From Bacillaceae bacterium JMAK1 (GTDB taxonomy: Bacteria > Bacillota > Bacilli > Bacillales > Marinococcaceae): a stretch of 64,000 nt of DNA. The stretch spans positions 310,001-374,000 of the forward strand of contig JIBW01000007.1 in NCBI GenBank assembly GCA_012970285.1. The letters are read 5' to 3'. Within the stretch, counting starts at the first letter, position 1. Each line of letters starts with the position of its first letter. Below, in pieces: positions 1-9,326 of this stretch. The notes beneath the pieces are model-generated. The model saw nothing but the letters and a program-made list of their open reading frames with translations. It was not told the DNA's origin and did no database searches. Both the position numbers and the translations under genes were made by a program.

Positions 1-482
1 AAGAATTCATACGACTCATCGCCAAGTGATAGAACGGAGAATTGCACGCCGTCTAGCTTCGGCATTTTGCGGCTAAATGCATGTTCATAAAATCCAATCG
101 CATTGTCTGGAGGTTCACCTTCACCGTGGGTACTAATGATGAGGAAAAGTCGCTCCACAGACTTAAGTTCTTTCGTTTTGTAATCTCTCATTGAGTGTAG
201 ATCCGCATCAATTCCGATTTCTTGGAGTCGCAGAGCGAGTGTTTCAGCAACGCTTTGAGAATTCCCCGTTTGTGATCCATAGAGGACGGTCGCATTGATG
301 GGGCTGTGATCGCTCATGACAGGTTCGGTAGAAGATGTGGGTACTACTTCGCTTGCAAAAGATTGTGCGCTTATGTATCCACTCAACCAAATTTTCTGTT
401 CTGCTGACAGTGTTGGTAGCAATTGATTTAACAGCTGTACTTGTTCTTCAGTAAAAGGACTAGAAGTTGTCTTAAGATGCAA
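1..482 (-). CDS. cysJ: Sulfite reductase [NADPH] flavoprotein alpha subunit, N-terminal part
   Basis: Partial gene running off the left edge; about 160 N-terminal residues are visible. CysJ passes electrons from NADPH through FAD and FMN to the hemoprotein CysI, which reduces sulfite to sulfide. The translation has the Bacillus CysJ N-terminus (SPFTEEQ, LLPTL, QKIWLSGY), then the flavodoxin FMN loop (LYGSQTGNSQ) and STHGEGEPPDNA. The start is a TTG at 482 behind AAGGGGGA; it aligns residue for residue with the start I recall for B. subtilis CysJ. The gene diverges from the cysH operon. cysI would be expected beyond the window edge. Confidence 0.95.
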   Translation of the reverse strand, partial: MHLKTTSSPFTEEQVQLLNQLLPTLSAEQKIWLSGYISAQSFASEVVPTSSTEPVMSDHSPINATVLYGSQTGNSQSVAETLALRLQEIGIDADLHSMRDYKTKELKSVERLFLIISTHGEGEPPDNAIGFYEHAFSRKMPKLDGVQFSVLSLGDESYEF

Positions 483-548
483 TGAAGTTCCCCCTTAGTC
501 GTGGTTGAATTCCGGAAGATGAAATGGAATGTTCTTACAATTATAAAT

Positions 549-585
549 TTAGCACAATATTATGCTAACTAAACAAAGTTGTCAA
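549..585 (-). promoter_or_regulatory. cysJ promoter with overlapping dyad
   Basis: On the minus strand TTGACA (580-585) and TAATAT (557-562) are 17 nt apart. The -10 lies inside a dyad with 6-bp arms, TTAGCA-n8-TGCTAA (549-568), which fits the T-n11-A pattern of LysR-family sites. B. subtilis cysJI is controlled by the LysR regulator CysL, so a similar control is an inference here. Confidence 0.65.
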
Positions 586-704
586 GTTGGTTTTATGGAA
601 TATTAAGAGAGTAAAGAGGACTTCGCAAGCATACCATTGAGTAAGGAAGTAGATTAAGATGTGATCGTAGTAGGGGTTTTTATCGTTTCAAGGCTTTTTA
701 TGAG

Positions 705-774
705 AAGAATTAAGAAATTCTTTTCGTTTGAATTTACATTTTATTTTGACAAAGATTGCTTAGGAATGTAGAAT
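705..774 (+). promoter_or_regulatory. cysH operon promoter and upstream dyad
   Basis: TTGACA (746-751) and TAGAAT (769-774) are 17 nt apart, a near-consensus sigma-A promoter. A 7-bp inverted repeat AAGAATT-n4-AATTCTT (705-722) lies 23 nt upstream of the -35 and could bind a regulator. No T-box or S-box (SAM) riboswitch signature was seen in the short leader (about 780-825). The remainder of the divergent gap 483-825 shows nothing else. Confidence 0.7.
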
Positions 775-825
775 CACTGTAAAACATATCCATTTACTAA
801 GAATATTGTGAGGAAGTGGAAGTTC

Positions 826-1551
826 ATGAGTGTTCGCTATCATACCGCTCAACATGAAGACTATGAAACGTTGAATCGAAAGCTTCATAACAAAGATAGT
901 CTAGATGTGCTGAAATGGGCCGATCATTCATTTGGAAACCGGCTCATCTATGCGTGTAGCTTTGGTGCAGAAGCGATGGTGCTCCTTGATTTACTTTCCA
1001 AAGTGCAAAAAGATGCACGGATTTTGTTTTTAGATACGGATTTTCATTTTCAAGAAACGAAACAGTTGATTGAACGAGTGAAAAAGCGTTATCCAATGTT
1101 TGAGATTACAGAAGCGAAGCCTGAATTAACGCCTAATGAACAAGCGAATGTTCATGGAGAACGGTTGTGGGAGACGAATCCAGATTTGTGTTGTCAAATT
1201 AGGAAATTAGATGTGCTTGAACAACATCTACAACCTTACGATGCATGGTTATCTGGATTAAGACGTGAGCAGTCGCCAACGAGAGCGAATACGGAGTACG
1301 TAAACGCAGATCACAAGTTTCAGAAAGTGAAAGTATGTCCTCTGATTCACTGGACAGAGGAAGAAGTATGGTTGTATATCCGTTTGCATCAACTTCCTTA
1401 CAATGAGCTTCATGATCACCATTATCCGAGTATCGGATGTACGCACTGCACTCGTCCTGTGTTGCCAGGTGAGGACGAACGGGCAGGAAGATGGGCAGGA
1501 ACTGGGAAAACAGAATGTGGTTTGCATACAGAAGGAGGACGTCAGACGTGA
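826..1551 (+). CDS. cysH: Phosphoadenylyl/adenylyl-sulfate reductase CysH
   Basis: Thioredoxin-dependent reduction of activated sulfate (PAPS or APS) to sulfite in the cytoplasm. Seen: the P-loop-like YACSFGAEA near residue 38, a CC pair (DLCCQIRK), a CxxC pair (CTHC) and the catalytic ECGLH near the C-terminus. The CC plus CxxC cysteines bind a [4Fe-4S] cluster in this family and usually go with APS use. An upstream in-frame GTG at 808 lies within the ribosome binding site, so ATG 826 (after GAGGAAGTGG) is preferred; this gives 241 residues, normal for the family. First gene of a six-gene operon; its stop overlaps the sat start by 4 nt. Confidence 0.95.
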   Translation: MSVRYHTAQHEDYETLNRKLHNKDSLDVLKWADHSFGNRLIYACSFGAEAMVLLDLLSKVQKDARILFLDTDFHFQETKQLIERVKKRYPMFEITEAKPELTPNEQANVHGERLWETNPDLCCQIRKLDVLEQHLQPYDAWLSGLRREQSPTRANTEYVNADHKFQKVKVCPLIHWTEEEVWLYIRLHQLPYNELHDHHYPSIGCTHCTRPVLPGEDERAGRWAGTGKTECGLHTEGGRQT

Positions 1552-2666
1552 AGCTAGTAAATCGTTATCAACCTGATAAGAAGGTACAGCACATTACAAA
1601 AACAATTGCTTTAGACGCTTTTGCACTCTCGGACCTTGAATTGCTTGGGATCGGCGGATACAGTCCGCTTACTGGATTTTTAAATGAGAACGACTACGAA
1701 GCGGTTGTTCAGTCGATGAGGCTTGCTTCTGGTGAGCCGTGGAGTGTTCCGATTACGCTTCCAGTAGCACACGCTTCTTCGGTTCAAATTGGAGAGGACG
1801 TCCGACTCGTCTACAACGATGTAACGTATGGAGTGCTCACTGTTGAATCAGTCTATGAACCTGATAAAACGGTAGAAGCAGAACAAGTCTATCGAACGAA
1901 TGATCACGCACATCCTGGTGTTGCGAAATTATATTCTCGACCGAATGTTTACGTTGGGGGAGAAATCGTCCTCACGAAAAAAATCGAACGCGAAGAATTT
2001 GCGGAAGATTATTTGACTCCTGAGGAAACGCGACAGGCTTTTCATGAGAACGGTTGGAAAACAGTCGTTGGATTTCAAACGAGGAATCCGGTACATCGTG
2101 CGCATGAATATATTCAAAAAGCCGCATTAGAGACGATTGATGGCTTATTTTTAAATCCGCTTGTTGGGGAAACGAAAGAAGGAGACATTCCAGCAAACGT
2201 AAGAATGGAAAGTTACAAAGTGTTGCTTGAACGATATTATCCACAAAATCGTGTTCACTTGTCTGTTTTCCCAGCTGCTATGCGTTATGCGGGTCCTAGA
2301 GAAGCCATTTTTCATGCGCTCGTTCGTAGAAATTATGGGTGTACGCATTTTATTGTCGGTCGTGATCATGCAGGAGTGGGTGATTATTACGGAACGTATG
2401 ATGCGCAAGAGATTTTCAAAGAATTTGAAGAAGGAGAATTAGGAATTGCTCCATTGTTTTTCGAGCATAGTTTTTACTGCAAAGCATGCGATAACATGGC
2501 TTCACATAAAACGTGCCCTCATGATCGCTCAGAACATGTCATTCTATCGGGTACGAAAGTGCGCGAAATGCTCAGTAACCAAGTCCTACCTCCTAAGGAA
2601 TTCAGTCGCAAAGAAGTGATTGAAGTACTTATAAAAGGAGAAACGAACAAAGAGGTGAGATCATGA
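1548..2666 (+). CDS. sat: Sulfate adenylyltransferase (ATP sulfurylase)
   Basis: Makes APS and pyrophosphate from ATP and sulfate, the first step of assimilation. Seen: [10 protein letters not shown] near the N-terminus, the catalytic [11 protein letters not shown] (Q-x-R-N and HxxH-type motif) near residue 178, and [12 protein letters not shown]. The start is GTG 1548, 6 nt after AAGGAGGACG and overlapping the cysH stop; an upstream ATG at 1491 in the same frame lies inside cysH and would add 19 unrelated residues. 372 residues, the usual length for the single-domain bacterial enzyme. Overlaps cysC by 4 nt, suggesting coupled translation. Confidence 0.95.
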   Translation: MKLVNRYQPDKKVQHITKTIALDAFALSDLELLGIGGYSPLTGFLNENDYEAVVQSMRLASGEPWSVPITLPVAHASSVQIGEDVRLVYNDVTYGVLTVESVYEPDKTVEAEQVYRTNDHAHPGVAKLYSRPNVYVGGEIVLTKKIEREEFAEDYLTPEETRQAFHENGWKTVVGFQTRNPVHRAHEYIQKAALETIDGLFLNPLVGETKEGDIPANVRMESYKVLLERYYPQNRVHLSVFPAAMRYAGPREAIFHALVRRNYGCTHFIVGRDHAGVGDYYGTYDAQEIFKEFEEGELGIAPLFFEHSFYCKACDNMASHKTCPHDRSEHVILSGTKVREMLSNQVLPPKEFSRKEVIEVLIKGETNKEVRS

Positions 2667-3277
2667 CTGACCAAAACATCGTATGGCATGAGGCGAGTGT
2701 TACAAAGGAAGAGCGTCAACAGCGAAGCGGAGCGAAGAGCTGTGTGTTGTGGTTTACCGGTCTGTCTGGTTCTGGGAAATCTACGCTTGCAAATGCGATT
2801 AATCTAGAACTCTTTCGACGTAACTTGGCGGGATATGTGTTAGACGGGGATAACGTTCGGCATGGCTTAAATGCTGATCTCGGGTTTAGTGATGAAGATC
2901 GAGTTGAGAACATCCGCCGCATTGGAGAGGTATCGAAGTTGTTCGTGGATGCAGGAGTCATCGTATCTACGGCATTTATCTCACCGTTTCGAGAGGATCG
3001 TCACATCGTTCGTGAACGTTTTAAGGAAGATGAATTTATTGAAATTTATGTCGATTGCCCATTGCATGCATGTGAAGAGCGAGATGTGAAAGGGTTATAT
3101 AAAAAAGCGCGAGAAGGAACGATACCGAATTTCACAGGAATTAGCTCGCCATATGAGCCACCTACACAGCCCGAAATTACAATCAATACGGACGTTTTAA
3201 GTGTCGAAGAAGGTGTCTTAAAGATCGTTCAGTACTTAGATCAACACAACTACATTGTGAGGCAAGCCGATGAGTAA
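2663..3277 (+). CDS. cysC: Adenylyl-sulfate kinase
   Basis: Phosphorylates APS to PAPS. Seen: Walker [10 protein letters not shown] near residue 32, the DGDNVRHGL motif that binds APS, the FREDR segment and the C-terminal lid region GISSPYEPP. 204 residues, full length. The ATG overlaps the sat stop and the gene runs into the SUMT gene with an 8-nt overlap. Having both sat-cysC and a [4Fe-4S]-type CysH leaves open whether APS or PAPS is the main reductase substrate. Confidence 0.95.
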   Translation: MTDQNIVWHEASVTKEERQQRSGAKSCVLWFTGLSGSGKSTLANAINLELFRRNLAGYVLDGDNVRHGLNADLGFSDEDRVENIRRIGEVSKLFVDAGVIVSTAFISPFREDRHIVRERFKEDEFIEIYVDCPLHACEERDVKGLYKKAREGTIPNFTGISSPYEPPTQPEITINTDVLSVEEGVLKIVQYLDQHNYIVRQADE

Positions 3278-4688
3278 TGGTCAGGTGTATTTTATCGGTG
3301 CAGGTCCAGGAGATGAAGGCTTAATTACAGCAAAGGGTATTAGAGCGCTCGAGCGCGCCGATGCGGTGCTATACGATCGGCTCGTCAATCCAAAGCTATT
3401 ACTTCACGCTCGACCGAATGCTGAATTTATCTACGTTGGCAAGTTTCCAAAGCACCATACGTTACGGCAAGAGTTAATTCAAGAAGAAATCATTCGTTAT
3501 GCGAAAAGTAACCAAACAGTCGTGCGCTTAAAAGGAGGCGATCCAGGTGTGTTCGGGCGAGTTGGCGAAGAAACGCAAGCGTTAGATAAAGCAGGAATTG
3601 CCTATGATGTTGTTCCTGGTATTACAGCGGGAATTGCGGCTCCTCTGTATGCGGGTGTTCCCGTTACTCACCGTGACTATGGAGCAAGCTTCGCAATCGC
3701 AGCGGGTCACCGCAAGAAAGAATCGGAAGACGAATTAGATTGGCAATCGTTAGCTGGAATTGAGACAATCGCCTTTTATATGGGCGTAAACAACTTACAG
3801 CAAATTACGGATCAACTGCTCGCGCACGGTAGGTCTCATGATGAACCTGCACTCATAATCGAATGGGGGACAACAGGAAGGCAACGAACTGTTCAGGCAA
3901 GTCTAGCAACGCTAGCGCTTACTGCGAAAGAAGCTAGTATTTCTAATCCAGCGATTACATTAGTCGGTCGAGTGAATCACGTATACGAAACGAAAAGCTG
4001 GTGGGAGAGAAAGAGTGGCTTTGGACAATCCTATATCGTTGCATACGATGAACATTATAATGAAGGAATACAACAAGAGTTATTAGAAACAGGAGCAAAT
4101 GTGCTCGTATATCCTCACGTGGCGTCAATCGCTAAGCCGTCTCCGAAGCGCAATTGGCACGAAGTGACGAGTATTTGTTTTGAAGATGCTCAAGCGGTTC
4201 GTCATTGGATGGCTTGGCTCCGTGAATGTAATGAGGATATTAGACAGCTACGTGCTGAGTTGATCGTTGGAACAGAGCGTGCAGCTAAACAACTCGAACA
4301 GTTTGGTCTTTCATCGATCCAGAATGATACGAGAGAAGCAGAAATTTCGCTTTCCAGTCAACCAGGCACTGAACAGCTCGTAACGACAACTCATACGTAT
4401 CATCCAATTAGTCATGATTGTCTAGCAAAGCAGTTCGAGAGTGGTGAGCGACAAACAATCCATTTTCCGACTGTCGAATCGGTTTCGTTCTTCGTGGATG
4501 CGTTAAGGCAGGGAGGAATTGATTGGGTGACCGACCAAATTGATGCCATTTGTATGGATCGAGAAGTTGAGCAAGCAGTAAAGCCGTATTTTACGATTAA
4601 GGAGGAAGAGCATGAAAGCGATCTTGTACGTCGGTCATGGCAGTCGGGTGAAAGCAGGGGTCGAGCAGTTCGAGCAGTTTATTCATAA
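3270..4688 (+). CDS. sumT: Uroporphyrinogen-III C-methyltransferase with HemD-like C-terminal region
   Basis: SAM-dependent double methylation of uroporphyrinogen III to precorrin-2, the first siroheme step. Residues 1-240 carry SUMT motifs: [36 protein letters not shown] and NPAITLVG. Residues about 250-445 look like a diverged uroporphyrinogen-III synthase (HemD) domain, so the protein (472 residues) is nearly twice the length of the B. subtilis sulfur-operon SUMT. The last 26 residues are read in another frame through the start of sirB, a 77-nt overlap. Start ATG follows GAGG within the cysC end. Inference: it supplies siroheme for CysI. Confidence 0.9.
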   Translation: MSNGQVYFIGAGPGDEGLITAKGIRALERADAVLYDRLVNPKLLLHARPNAEFIYVGKFPKHHTLRQELIQEEIIRYAKSNQTVVRLKGGDPGVFGRVGEETQALDKAGIAYDVVPGITAGIAAPLYAGVPVTHRDYGASFAIAAGHRKKESEDELDWQSLAGIETIAFYMGVNNLQQITDQLLAHGRSHDEPALIIEWGTTGRQRTVQASLATLALTAKEASISNPAITLVGRVNHVYETKSWWERKSGFGQSYIVAYDEHYNEGIQQELLETGANVLVYPHVASIAKPSPKRNWHEVTSICFEDAQAVRHWMAWLRECNEDIRQLRAELIVGTERAAKQLEQFGLSSIQNDTREAEISLSSQPGTEQLVTTTHTYHPISHDCLAKQFESGERQTIHFPTVESVSFFVDALRQGGIDWVTDQIDAICMDREVEQAVKPYFTIKEEEHESDLVRRSWQSGESRGRAVRAVYS

Positions 4689-5370
4689 TGTCATGACACG
4701 CTACCCTGATCACGATGCGTTCCAGACGTATGGGTTTATTGAATTGTCCTCCCCAACAATTGCAGAGGCGATTGATCACTGCGTGCAAAACGGTGCAACT
4801 GAGATTACGGTTGTACCGGTTTTGCTTTTAACAGCAGGTCATGCGAGAGTTGATATTCCTGAGCAGGTGGAAGAAGCGATAAAAACTCATCCGAAGATAC
4901 GTATACATTATAGAGAAACGATTGGGGTGTGTGAGGAAGTTGTTGAACTGGCGGTCAAACGTTTAGAAGCAGCGGGGATGTCTAGGTTAGTAGATAAGGC
5001 AAAGCGAGCAGATGTGGACGTCTTGCTCGTTGGAAGAGGATCTAGTGATGGGTATCAACCGAGTGACGTAGCGAAGATTGCTCGTCTCATATATGAGCGA
5101 GTGGACTGTCGGTATGTTGAGACGTGCTTTTTAGCAGCAACAACGCCGACTGTTGAAGAAGGGTTAGAGAAAGTTGAGCGTTTACGTTCCGAGCATACGG
5201 TTGTGTTGCCTTACTTACTATTTACAGGCGTTCTTATGAACGAGTTAGAACAGAAGCTACAACGCCGAAAAGGTGGGACAACATACACGTTGTGTGCGTT
5301 TTTAGGTGCTGATCATGAGTTAGCACCGGTGATCGTTTCTCGGGCATTAGCCTCGGGTGGGCAAGTATGA
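4612..5370 (+). CDS. sirB: Sirohydrochlorin ferrochelatase
   Basis: Inserts Fe2+ into sirohydrochlorin to give siroheme. CbiX/SirB family: N-terminal VGHGSR motif, FIELSSPTIAEA, and LLTAGHARVDIP with the metal-binding histidine; a second half (VGRGSSDGYQ) repeats the fold. 252 residues, normal. The start is set by AAGGAGGAAGAGC just before the ATG, which lies 77 nt inside the preceding frame. The stop overlaps the sirC start by 4 nt. Confidence 0.92.
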   Translation: MKAILYVGHGSRVKAGVEQFEQFIHNVMTRYPDHDAFQTYGFIELSSPTIAEAIDHCVQNGATEITVVPVLLLTAGHARVDIPEQVEEAIKTHPKIRIHYRETIGVCEEVVELAVKRLEAAGMSRLVDKAKRADVDVLLVGRGSSDGYQPSDVAKIARLIYERVDCRYVETCFLAATTPTVEEGLEKVERLRSEHTVVLPYLLFTGVLMNELEQKLQRRKGGTTYTLCAFLGADHELAPVIVSRALASGGQV

Positions 5371-5975
5371 CAGCGAGTTATTCCATTATGATGCATCCAA
5401 AAGATGCACAAGTTGTTGTCGTTGGTGCGGGAAAGGTTGGAACGAGAAGAATCAAACAATTGCTCGATTACCATTCAGACATTGTCGTCATCTCGCCTGA
5501 ATTACCTGAAAGCCTTTTGCACAAAGTGCGTTGGGAAAAACGCCGGGTGAAAGATACGGAGTGTTTTCTTGCGAGTATACTCGTGTTATGTACAAATGTG
5601 CCAAAACTACATAATGCGTTAATGCGAAATCGGGCACCACGTCAGCTTATTTATCGAGCGGATCAGATGGCGCAAAGTGATTTTCATTTTCCAACGTCTA
5701 TTCAACGAGGGAATTTGACAGTTGCTCTTTCGACGCACGGATCAAGTCCTCATTACGCAAAACGCTTAGAGCGTGAGATTCGTGACATCTTGCCGGGGAC
5801 GGTAGAAGAAGAATTAGCTTTTTTGGAAGAAGCTCGTACGGCATTGAAGCAACAAACGATGTCGCAAACGATGCGTACGGAATTGCTAAAGAGAATCTCA
5901 GCTCAATCTTTTTTGAACGACCCAAATCGTAAAGAAAAGTTCAAACTGCTCGCCAAACGACGTGGTGAGGAGTAG
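5367..5975 (+). CDS. sirC: Precorrin-2 dehydrogenase
   Basis: NAD+-dependent oxidation of precorrin-2 to sirohydrochlorin, the middle siroheme step. Seen: Rossmann motif VVVVGAGKVGTRR at residues 15-27 and the CysG-N-like segment TVALSTHGSSPHYAKRLERE. 202 residues, consistent with the single-domain Bacillus SirC/YlnF rather than the fused CysG. Last gene of the operon, followed by a strong terminator 21 nt downstream. Confidence 0.92.
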   Translation: MTASYSIMMHPKDAQVVVVGAGKVGTRRIKQLLDYHSDIVVISPELPESLLHKVRWEKRRVKDTECFLASILVLCTNVPKLHNALMRNRAPRQLIYRADQMAQSDFHFPTSIQRGNLTVALSTHGSSPHYAKRLEREIRDILPGTVEEELAFLEEARTALKQQTMSQTMRTELLKRISAQSFLNDPNRKEKFKLLAKRRGEE

Positions 5976-5996
5976 TGACCATGTGGACAAAGTGGG

Positions 5997-6056
5997 GCAC
6001 CGAATAAAATGACAGCCAGAAAGGCAGTGTCATTTTATTCGGTGCTTTTCGTTTTT
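5997..6056 (+). terminator. Terminator of the cysH operon
   Basis: Perfect 17-bp stem (5997-6013 with 6029-6045), 15-nt loop, then TTTTCGTTTTT. The right arm also encodes the last codons and stop of the facing yezD-like gene, so one hairpin serves the convergent junction. Confidence 0.92.
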
Positions 6057-6176
6057 GTCAATTTGTACGACATGGCCATCTTGGACGATGATCGTAACAG
6101 AACCATATTGAAGCGTGGCTAACATCTGTTCTACGGTTTCTTTAACTTCTTCAATTTGTGGATGACTGGCTGACAT
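6030..6176 (-). CDS. yezD: YezD family (DUF2292) small protein
   Basis: 48-residue protein, too short for most gene callers. The sequence has the short DUF2292 pattern: a helical N-terminus (MSASHPQIEEVKETVEQ) then LQYGSVTIIVQDGHVVQID. Members of this family are commonly found with sulfur assimilation genes; the molecular role is unknown to me. The start is well supported by AGGAGGG 7 nt upstream. It is the last gene of the minus-strand sulfate uptake operon, 20 nt after the threonine-synthase-like gene. Its stop codon lies inside the terminator stem shared with sirC. Confidence 0.85.
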   Translation of the reverse strand: MSASHPQIEEVKETVEQMLATLQYGSVTIIVQDGHVVQIDKNEKHRIK

Positions 6177-6196
6177 CAAGTCTCCCTCCTATGTTA

Positions 6197-7423
6197 TTAA
6201 TGCTTTATAGTAAGTGAATGCTTTAGGTAATCTTTATCGTGATACGTGACCGTGTCAGGGTATTTAATTCCCATTCCAGTATTCAAACAAAGAACGTGTT
6301 CATCTTCTTGGATCCATCCTGATTGTCGAAGCTTTTTCGCTGCGGCAAACGTCGCACCGCCTTCGGGGCATATCCAATTCCCTTCACGCTCTGCGACTTG
6401 TTTTTGTTCCGCTAACAACTCGTCGTCGGTGACGGCGAGGGCACATCCATTCGTTTCGTAAATGGCTTCAAGCACTAGGAAATCACCAAGGGCTTTCGGA
6501 ACATTAATGCCAAATGCAATTGTATCCGCATTCTCCCAAACGTCAGCATGGCTTTTTCTTTGTTCGTACGCTTTAACGATCGGTGCACACGTCTCTGATT
6601 GAACAGCAACGAGACGTGGTAGAGTGGCATCGTTTGCAATCCAACCGAGTGTTTTAAGTTCCAGAAACGCTTTATAAATGCCGATCAAACCGACACCTCC
6701 ACCTGTTGGATAAAGAATCACATCAGGGAGGTGATAGCCATATTGTTCAAATATCTCATAGCCCATCGTTTTTTTACCTTCGATTCGGTAAGGCTCTTTT
6801 AACGTGCTTACGTTGTACCAACCGTATTCCTTAGAAGCTTCTGATACGGCATGTCCAGCATCGTGAATGAGTCCGTCGATCAATGATAGTGTCCCTCCAG
6901 CTGCAATGACTTCACGTTTTGTGATTTCAGGTGTTTGTAGTGGCATGACAATGTGTGATTGAATGCCAGCTCTAGATGAATAGAGCGCCCAAGCGGCTCC
7001 GGCATTCCCATTCGTCGGCATCGCAAGCGTCTGAACCCCAACTTCCTTTGCTTTTGAAACGCCAACAGCAGCGCCCCTAGCCTTAAATGAACCTGTAGGG
7101 AGTAAGCCTTCGTCTTTCATATAAAGGTTCGGTAACTCGTACGTTTTACCGAGCGTCTTCATATGAACGATGGGCGTCATCCCTTCTCCGAGCGATACAC
7201 GATTTATTGGACTCTGCACAGGCAGCACTTCATGGTAACGCCAGAGTGATGGTTCGCGTGTTTTGAGCTGTTCAATGGACCAATGCTCTTTTAAACGATG
7301 CAAATCATAACGTGCTAGAAGTGGAGAACCACACACGCATAAGTGTGTAGCGGTGGATCCGTCATACTCTTTCTTGCATTTTGGGCATTCGAGGTGTGTA
7401 AAGTAGCTATAGTTTTGTTTCAC
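6197..7423 (-). CDS. Threonine-synthase-like PLP enzyme in the sulfate operon
   Basis: Fold-type II PLP enzyme of the threonine synthase family, 408 residues. An N-terminal zinc-ribbon-like segment (CPKC, then CVCG) precedes the PLP domain; the PLP lysine lies in PTGSFKARG, and the phosphate-binding glycine loop is YPTGGGVG. Canonical threonine synthases usually read SFKDRG; here Asp is Ala, a pattern closer to threonine dehydratase-like enzymes. It sits between cysA (20 nt) and yezD in an operon for sulfate uptake, so a role in sulfur amino-acid metabolism (for example a sulfhydrylase-type reaction) is possible, but plain threonine synthase cannot be excluded. Confidence 0.8.
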   Translation of the reverse strand: MKQNYSYFTHLECPKCKKEYDGSTATHLCVCGSPLLARYDLHRLKEHWSIEQLKTREPSLWRYHEVLPVQSPINRVSLGEGMTPIVHMKTLGKTYELPNLYMKDEGLLPTGSFKARGAAVGVSKAKEVGVQTLAMPTNGNAGAAWALYSSRAGIQSHIVMPLQTPEITKREVIAAGGTLSLIDGLIHDAGHAVSEASKEYGWYNVSTLKEPYRIEGKKTMGYEIFEQYGYHLPDVILYPTGGGVGLIGIYKAFLELKTLGWIANDATLPRLVAVQSETCAPIVKAYEQRKSHADVWENADTIAFGINVPKALGDFLVLEAIYETNGCALAVTDDELLAEQKQVAEREGNWICPEGGATFAAAKKLRQSGWIQEDEHVLCLNTGMGIKYPDTVTYHDKDYLKHSLTIKH

Positions 7424-7443
7424 GATTGAACCTCCTGTACGAG

Positions 7444-8517
7444 TTAAATCATGTATTCGTTCGCTTGGAACGTTCCGAAACGCTCAACACGAGCGTACAT
7501 AATGTCGCCGATCTTGATCGACAAGTTGTCATACGAGCCTTTAGTAAGCTCAATTTCAATTCGTTCACGATCACCATCTAGTCTCTTTGCTTCAATAAAT
7601 ACAATTGGACCAACAGGGTGAGTTTTTGTAATTTCGACTTCTAAATGATGATCATTTCCAGAAGCATGCGCGAGCGAGATTTCATGAGGACGAACATAGC
7701 TAATGACATTCGCGCCATCTGCATGTGGTTCTCCACTGGCAAGTGTTACTCCTCCTATAGAAATGCCTTCTTTTGTTGCGGTGCCCTTTAATTCATTTGC
7801 GTTCCCTAAAAAGCGGTACATAAATGGACTGTTAGGTGAATCATAAATATGGGACGGGGTACCTTCTTGAATAATTTCTCCATCATTTAAGACGATGACT
7901 TGATCAGCAACATCGAGCGCTTCTTCTTGATCGTGTGTCACAAAAACGGTAGTCACACCGGTTTGTTTATGGAGCGTTCGAAGCCAGCGACGTAGCTCTT
8001 TTCTAACTTGGGCATCGAGTGCACCAAAAGGTTCATCAAGCAATAAAACCGAAGGCTCGATCGCCAGTGATCGAGCAAGCGCTACACGTTGTTTTTGACC
8101 GCCTGAGAGTTGACTAGGGTACCGTTCACCCAATCCTTCAAGCTTTACAAGCTCAAGTAGCTCATTTACTTTTGAGTCTATTTGTGACTTTGTTGGTCGA
8201 TCCTTTTTCTTTTTTACACGTAAGCCGTAGGCGATGTTGTCTTTGACTTTCATGTGTGAGAACAGGGCATAGTGCTGGAACACAAAACCTACGTTTCGGT
8301 CTTTGGCATTCACGTTGGTCACGTTATTGCCATCAAAGAAAATTTCTCCTTTAGATGCGTGTTCAAGACCTGCAATCATACGAAGCAATGTCGTTTTCCC
8401 AGAACCAGAAGGGCCAAGTAGTGCTAATAATTCGCCTTCCTTCACGGTGAGATTAATGTTTTTTAGCACTTCAGTTTTACCGAAGTCTTTTGTAATACCT
8501 GTAATTGTGATCGACAT
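7444..8517 (-). CDS. cysA: Sulfate/thiosulfate ABC transporter ATPase
   Basis: ATP-hydrolysing subunit of the sulfate importer. Seen: Walker [11 protein letters not shown] near residue 35, the Q-loop, signature LSGGQKQR, Walker [13 protein letters not shown]-loop FVTHDQEEA, then a C-terminal TOBE-like domain (residues about 235-357). An in-frame GTG at 8526 overlaps the cysW stop, but GGGGTGA is correctly spaced for ATG 8517, which is preferred (357 residues). Member of the minus-strand operon sbp-cysT-cysW-cysA. Confidence 0.93.
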   Translation of the reverse strand: MSITITGITKDFGKTEVLKNINLTVKEGELLALLGPSGSGKTTLLRMIAGLEHASKGEIFFDGNNVTNVNAKDRNVGFVFQHYALFSHMKVKDNIAYGLRVKKKKDRPTKSQIDSKVNELLELVKLEGLGERYPSQLSGGQKQRVALARSLAIEPSVLLLDEPFGALDAQVRKELRRWLRTLHKQTGVTTVFVTHDQEEALDVADQVIVLNDGEIIQEGTPSHIYDSPNSPFMYRFLGNANELKGTATKEGISIGGVTLASGEPHADGANVISYVRPHEISLAHASGNDHHLEVEITKTHPVGPIVFIEAKRLDGDRERIEIELTKGSYDNLSIKIGDIMYARVERFGTFQANEYMI

Positions 8518-8522
8518 CGTAT

Positions 8523-9326
8523 TCACCCCAGTTGTTGTTTTCGTTCGACGACTTGCTTAATGACAATGGTAAAGATTGCGAACAACGACATGAGCAGTGC
8601 AACGGAAAAAGCGGCAGCAAATTGATACTCGTTGTAAAGGATTTCCACGTGAAGCGGCATCGTGTTTGTCGCCCCGCGAATTCGTCCAGACACGACAGAG
8701 ACAGCCCCGAATTCTCCGATGGCACGGGCACTACAAAGAATAACTCCGTACAGAAGACCCCACTTAATTGCAGGGAGGGTCACGTGATAGAACGTTCTGA
8801 AACCACCTGCACCTAGTGTGAGAGAAGCTTCTTCAGCATCGCTTCCTTGAGCCTCCATCAAAGGAATTAGTTCTCTGGCAATAAACGGTAACGTGACAAA
8901 CATCGTCGCAAAAATAATACCAGGCACTGCGAAAATGATTTGCAAATTATTTGCAAGTAACCATTCCCCCAAAAAGCCATTCACACCGTAAAGAATAATA
9001 AACACAAGACCCGCAATAACTGGGGAGACGGCAAACGGAATCTCAATTAACGTGATTAATAGTTGTCGACCGCGAAAGCGATATTTCGTGAGTGCCCAAG
9101 CAGCAGATAACCCGAACAACGTGTGAAGTGGGACCGTAACGACAACAACGAGCAATGTTAGAAAAATCGCGTGCCTCGCCGCAGGCTCCGTAATGGAATG
9201 CCAAAACACTCCAAACCCTTGACTAAATGCACCGATGAAAATAATAAGTAAAGGTAATAACAAGAACAACGTAAGAAAAAGAAAAGCAATGAAAATCAAG
9301 AGGGGCTTGTAGGTTTTTGTGTTCAT
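8523..9326 (-). CDS. cysW: Sulfate ABC transporter permease CysW
   Basis: Second membrane subunit of the sulfate importer, 267 residues with about six membrane segments. The cytoplasmic EAA-type loop ([21 protein letters not shown]) contacts the ATPase; [15 protein letters not shown] is a hallmark of CysW-type permeases. Overlaps cysT by 4 nt and is followed by cysA after 5 nt. The only strong purine stretch upstream (AAAAGGTGG) is rather far from the ATG, so translation may depend on coupling to cysT. Confidence 0.93.
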   Translation of the reverse strand: MNTKTYKPLLIFIAFLFLTLFLLLPLLIIFIGAFSQGFGVFWHSITEPAARHAIFLTLLVVVVTVPLHTLFGLSAAWALTKYRFRGRQLLITLIEIPFAVSPVIAGLVFIILYGVNGFLGEWLLANNLQIIFAVPGIIFATMFVTLPFIARELIPLMEAQGSDAEEASLTLGAGGFRTFYHVTLPAIKWGLLYGVILCSARAIGEFGAVSVVSGRIRGATNTMPLHVEILYNEYQFAAAFSVALLMSLFAIFTIVIKQVVERKQQLG

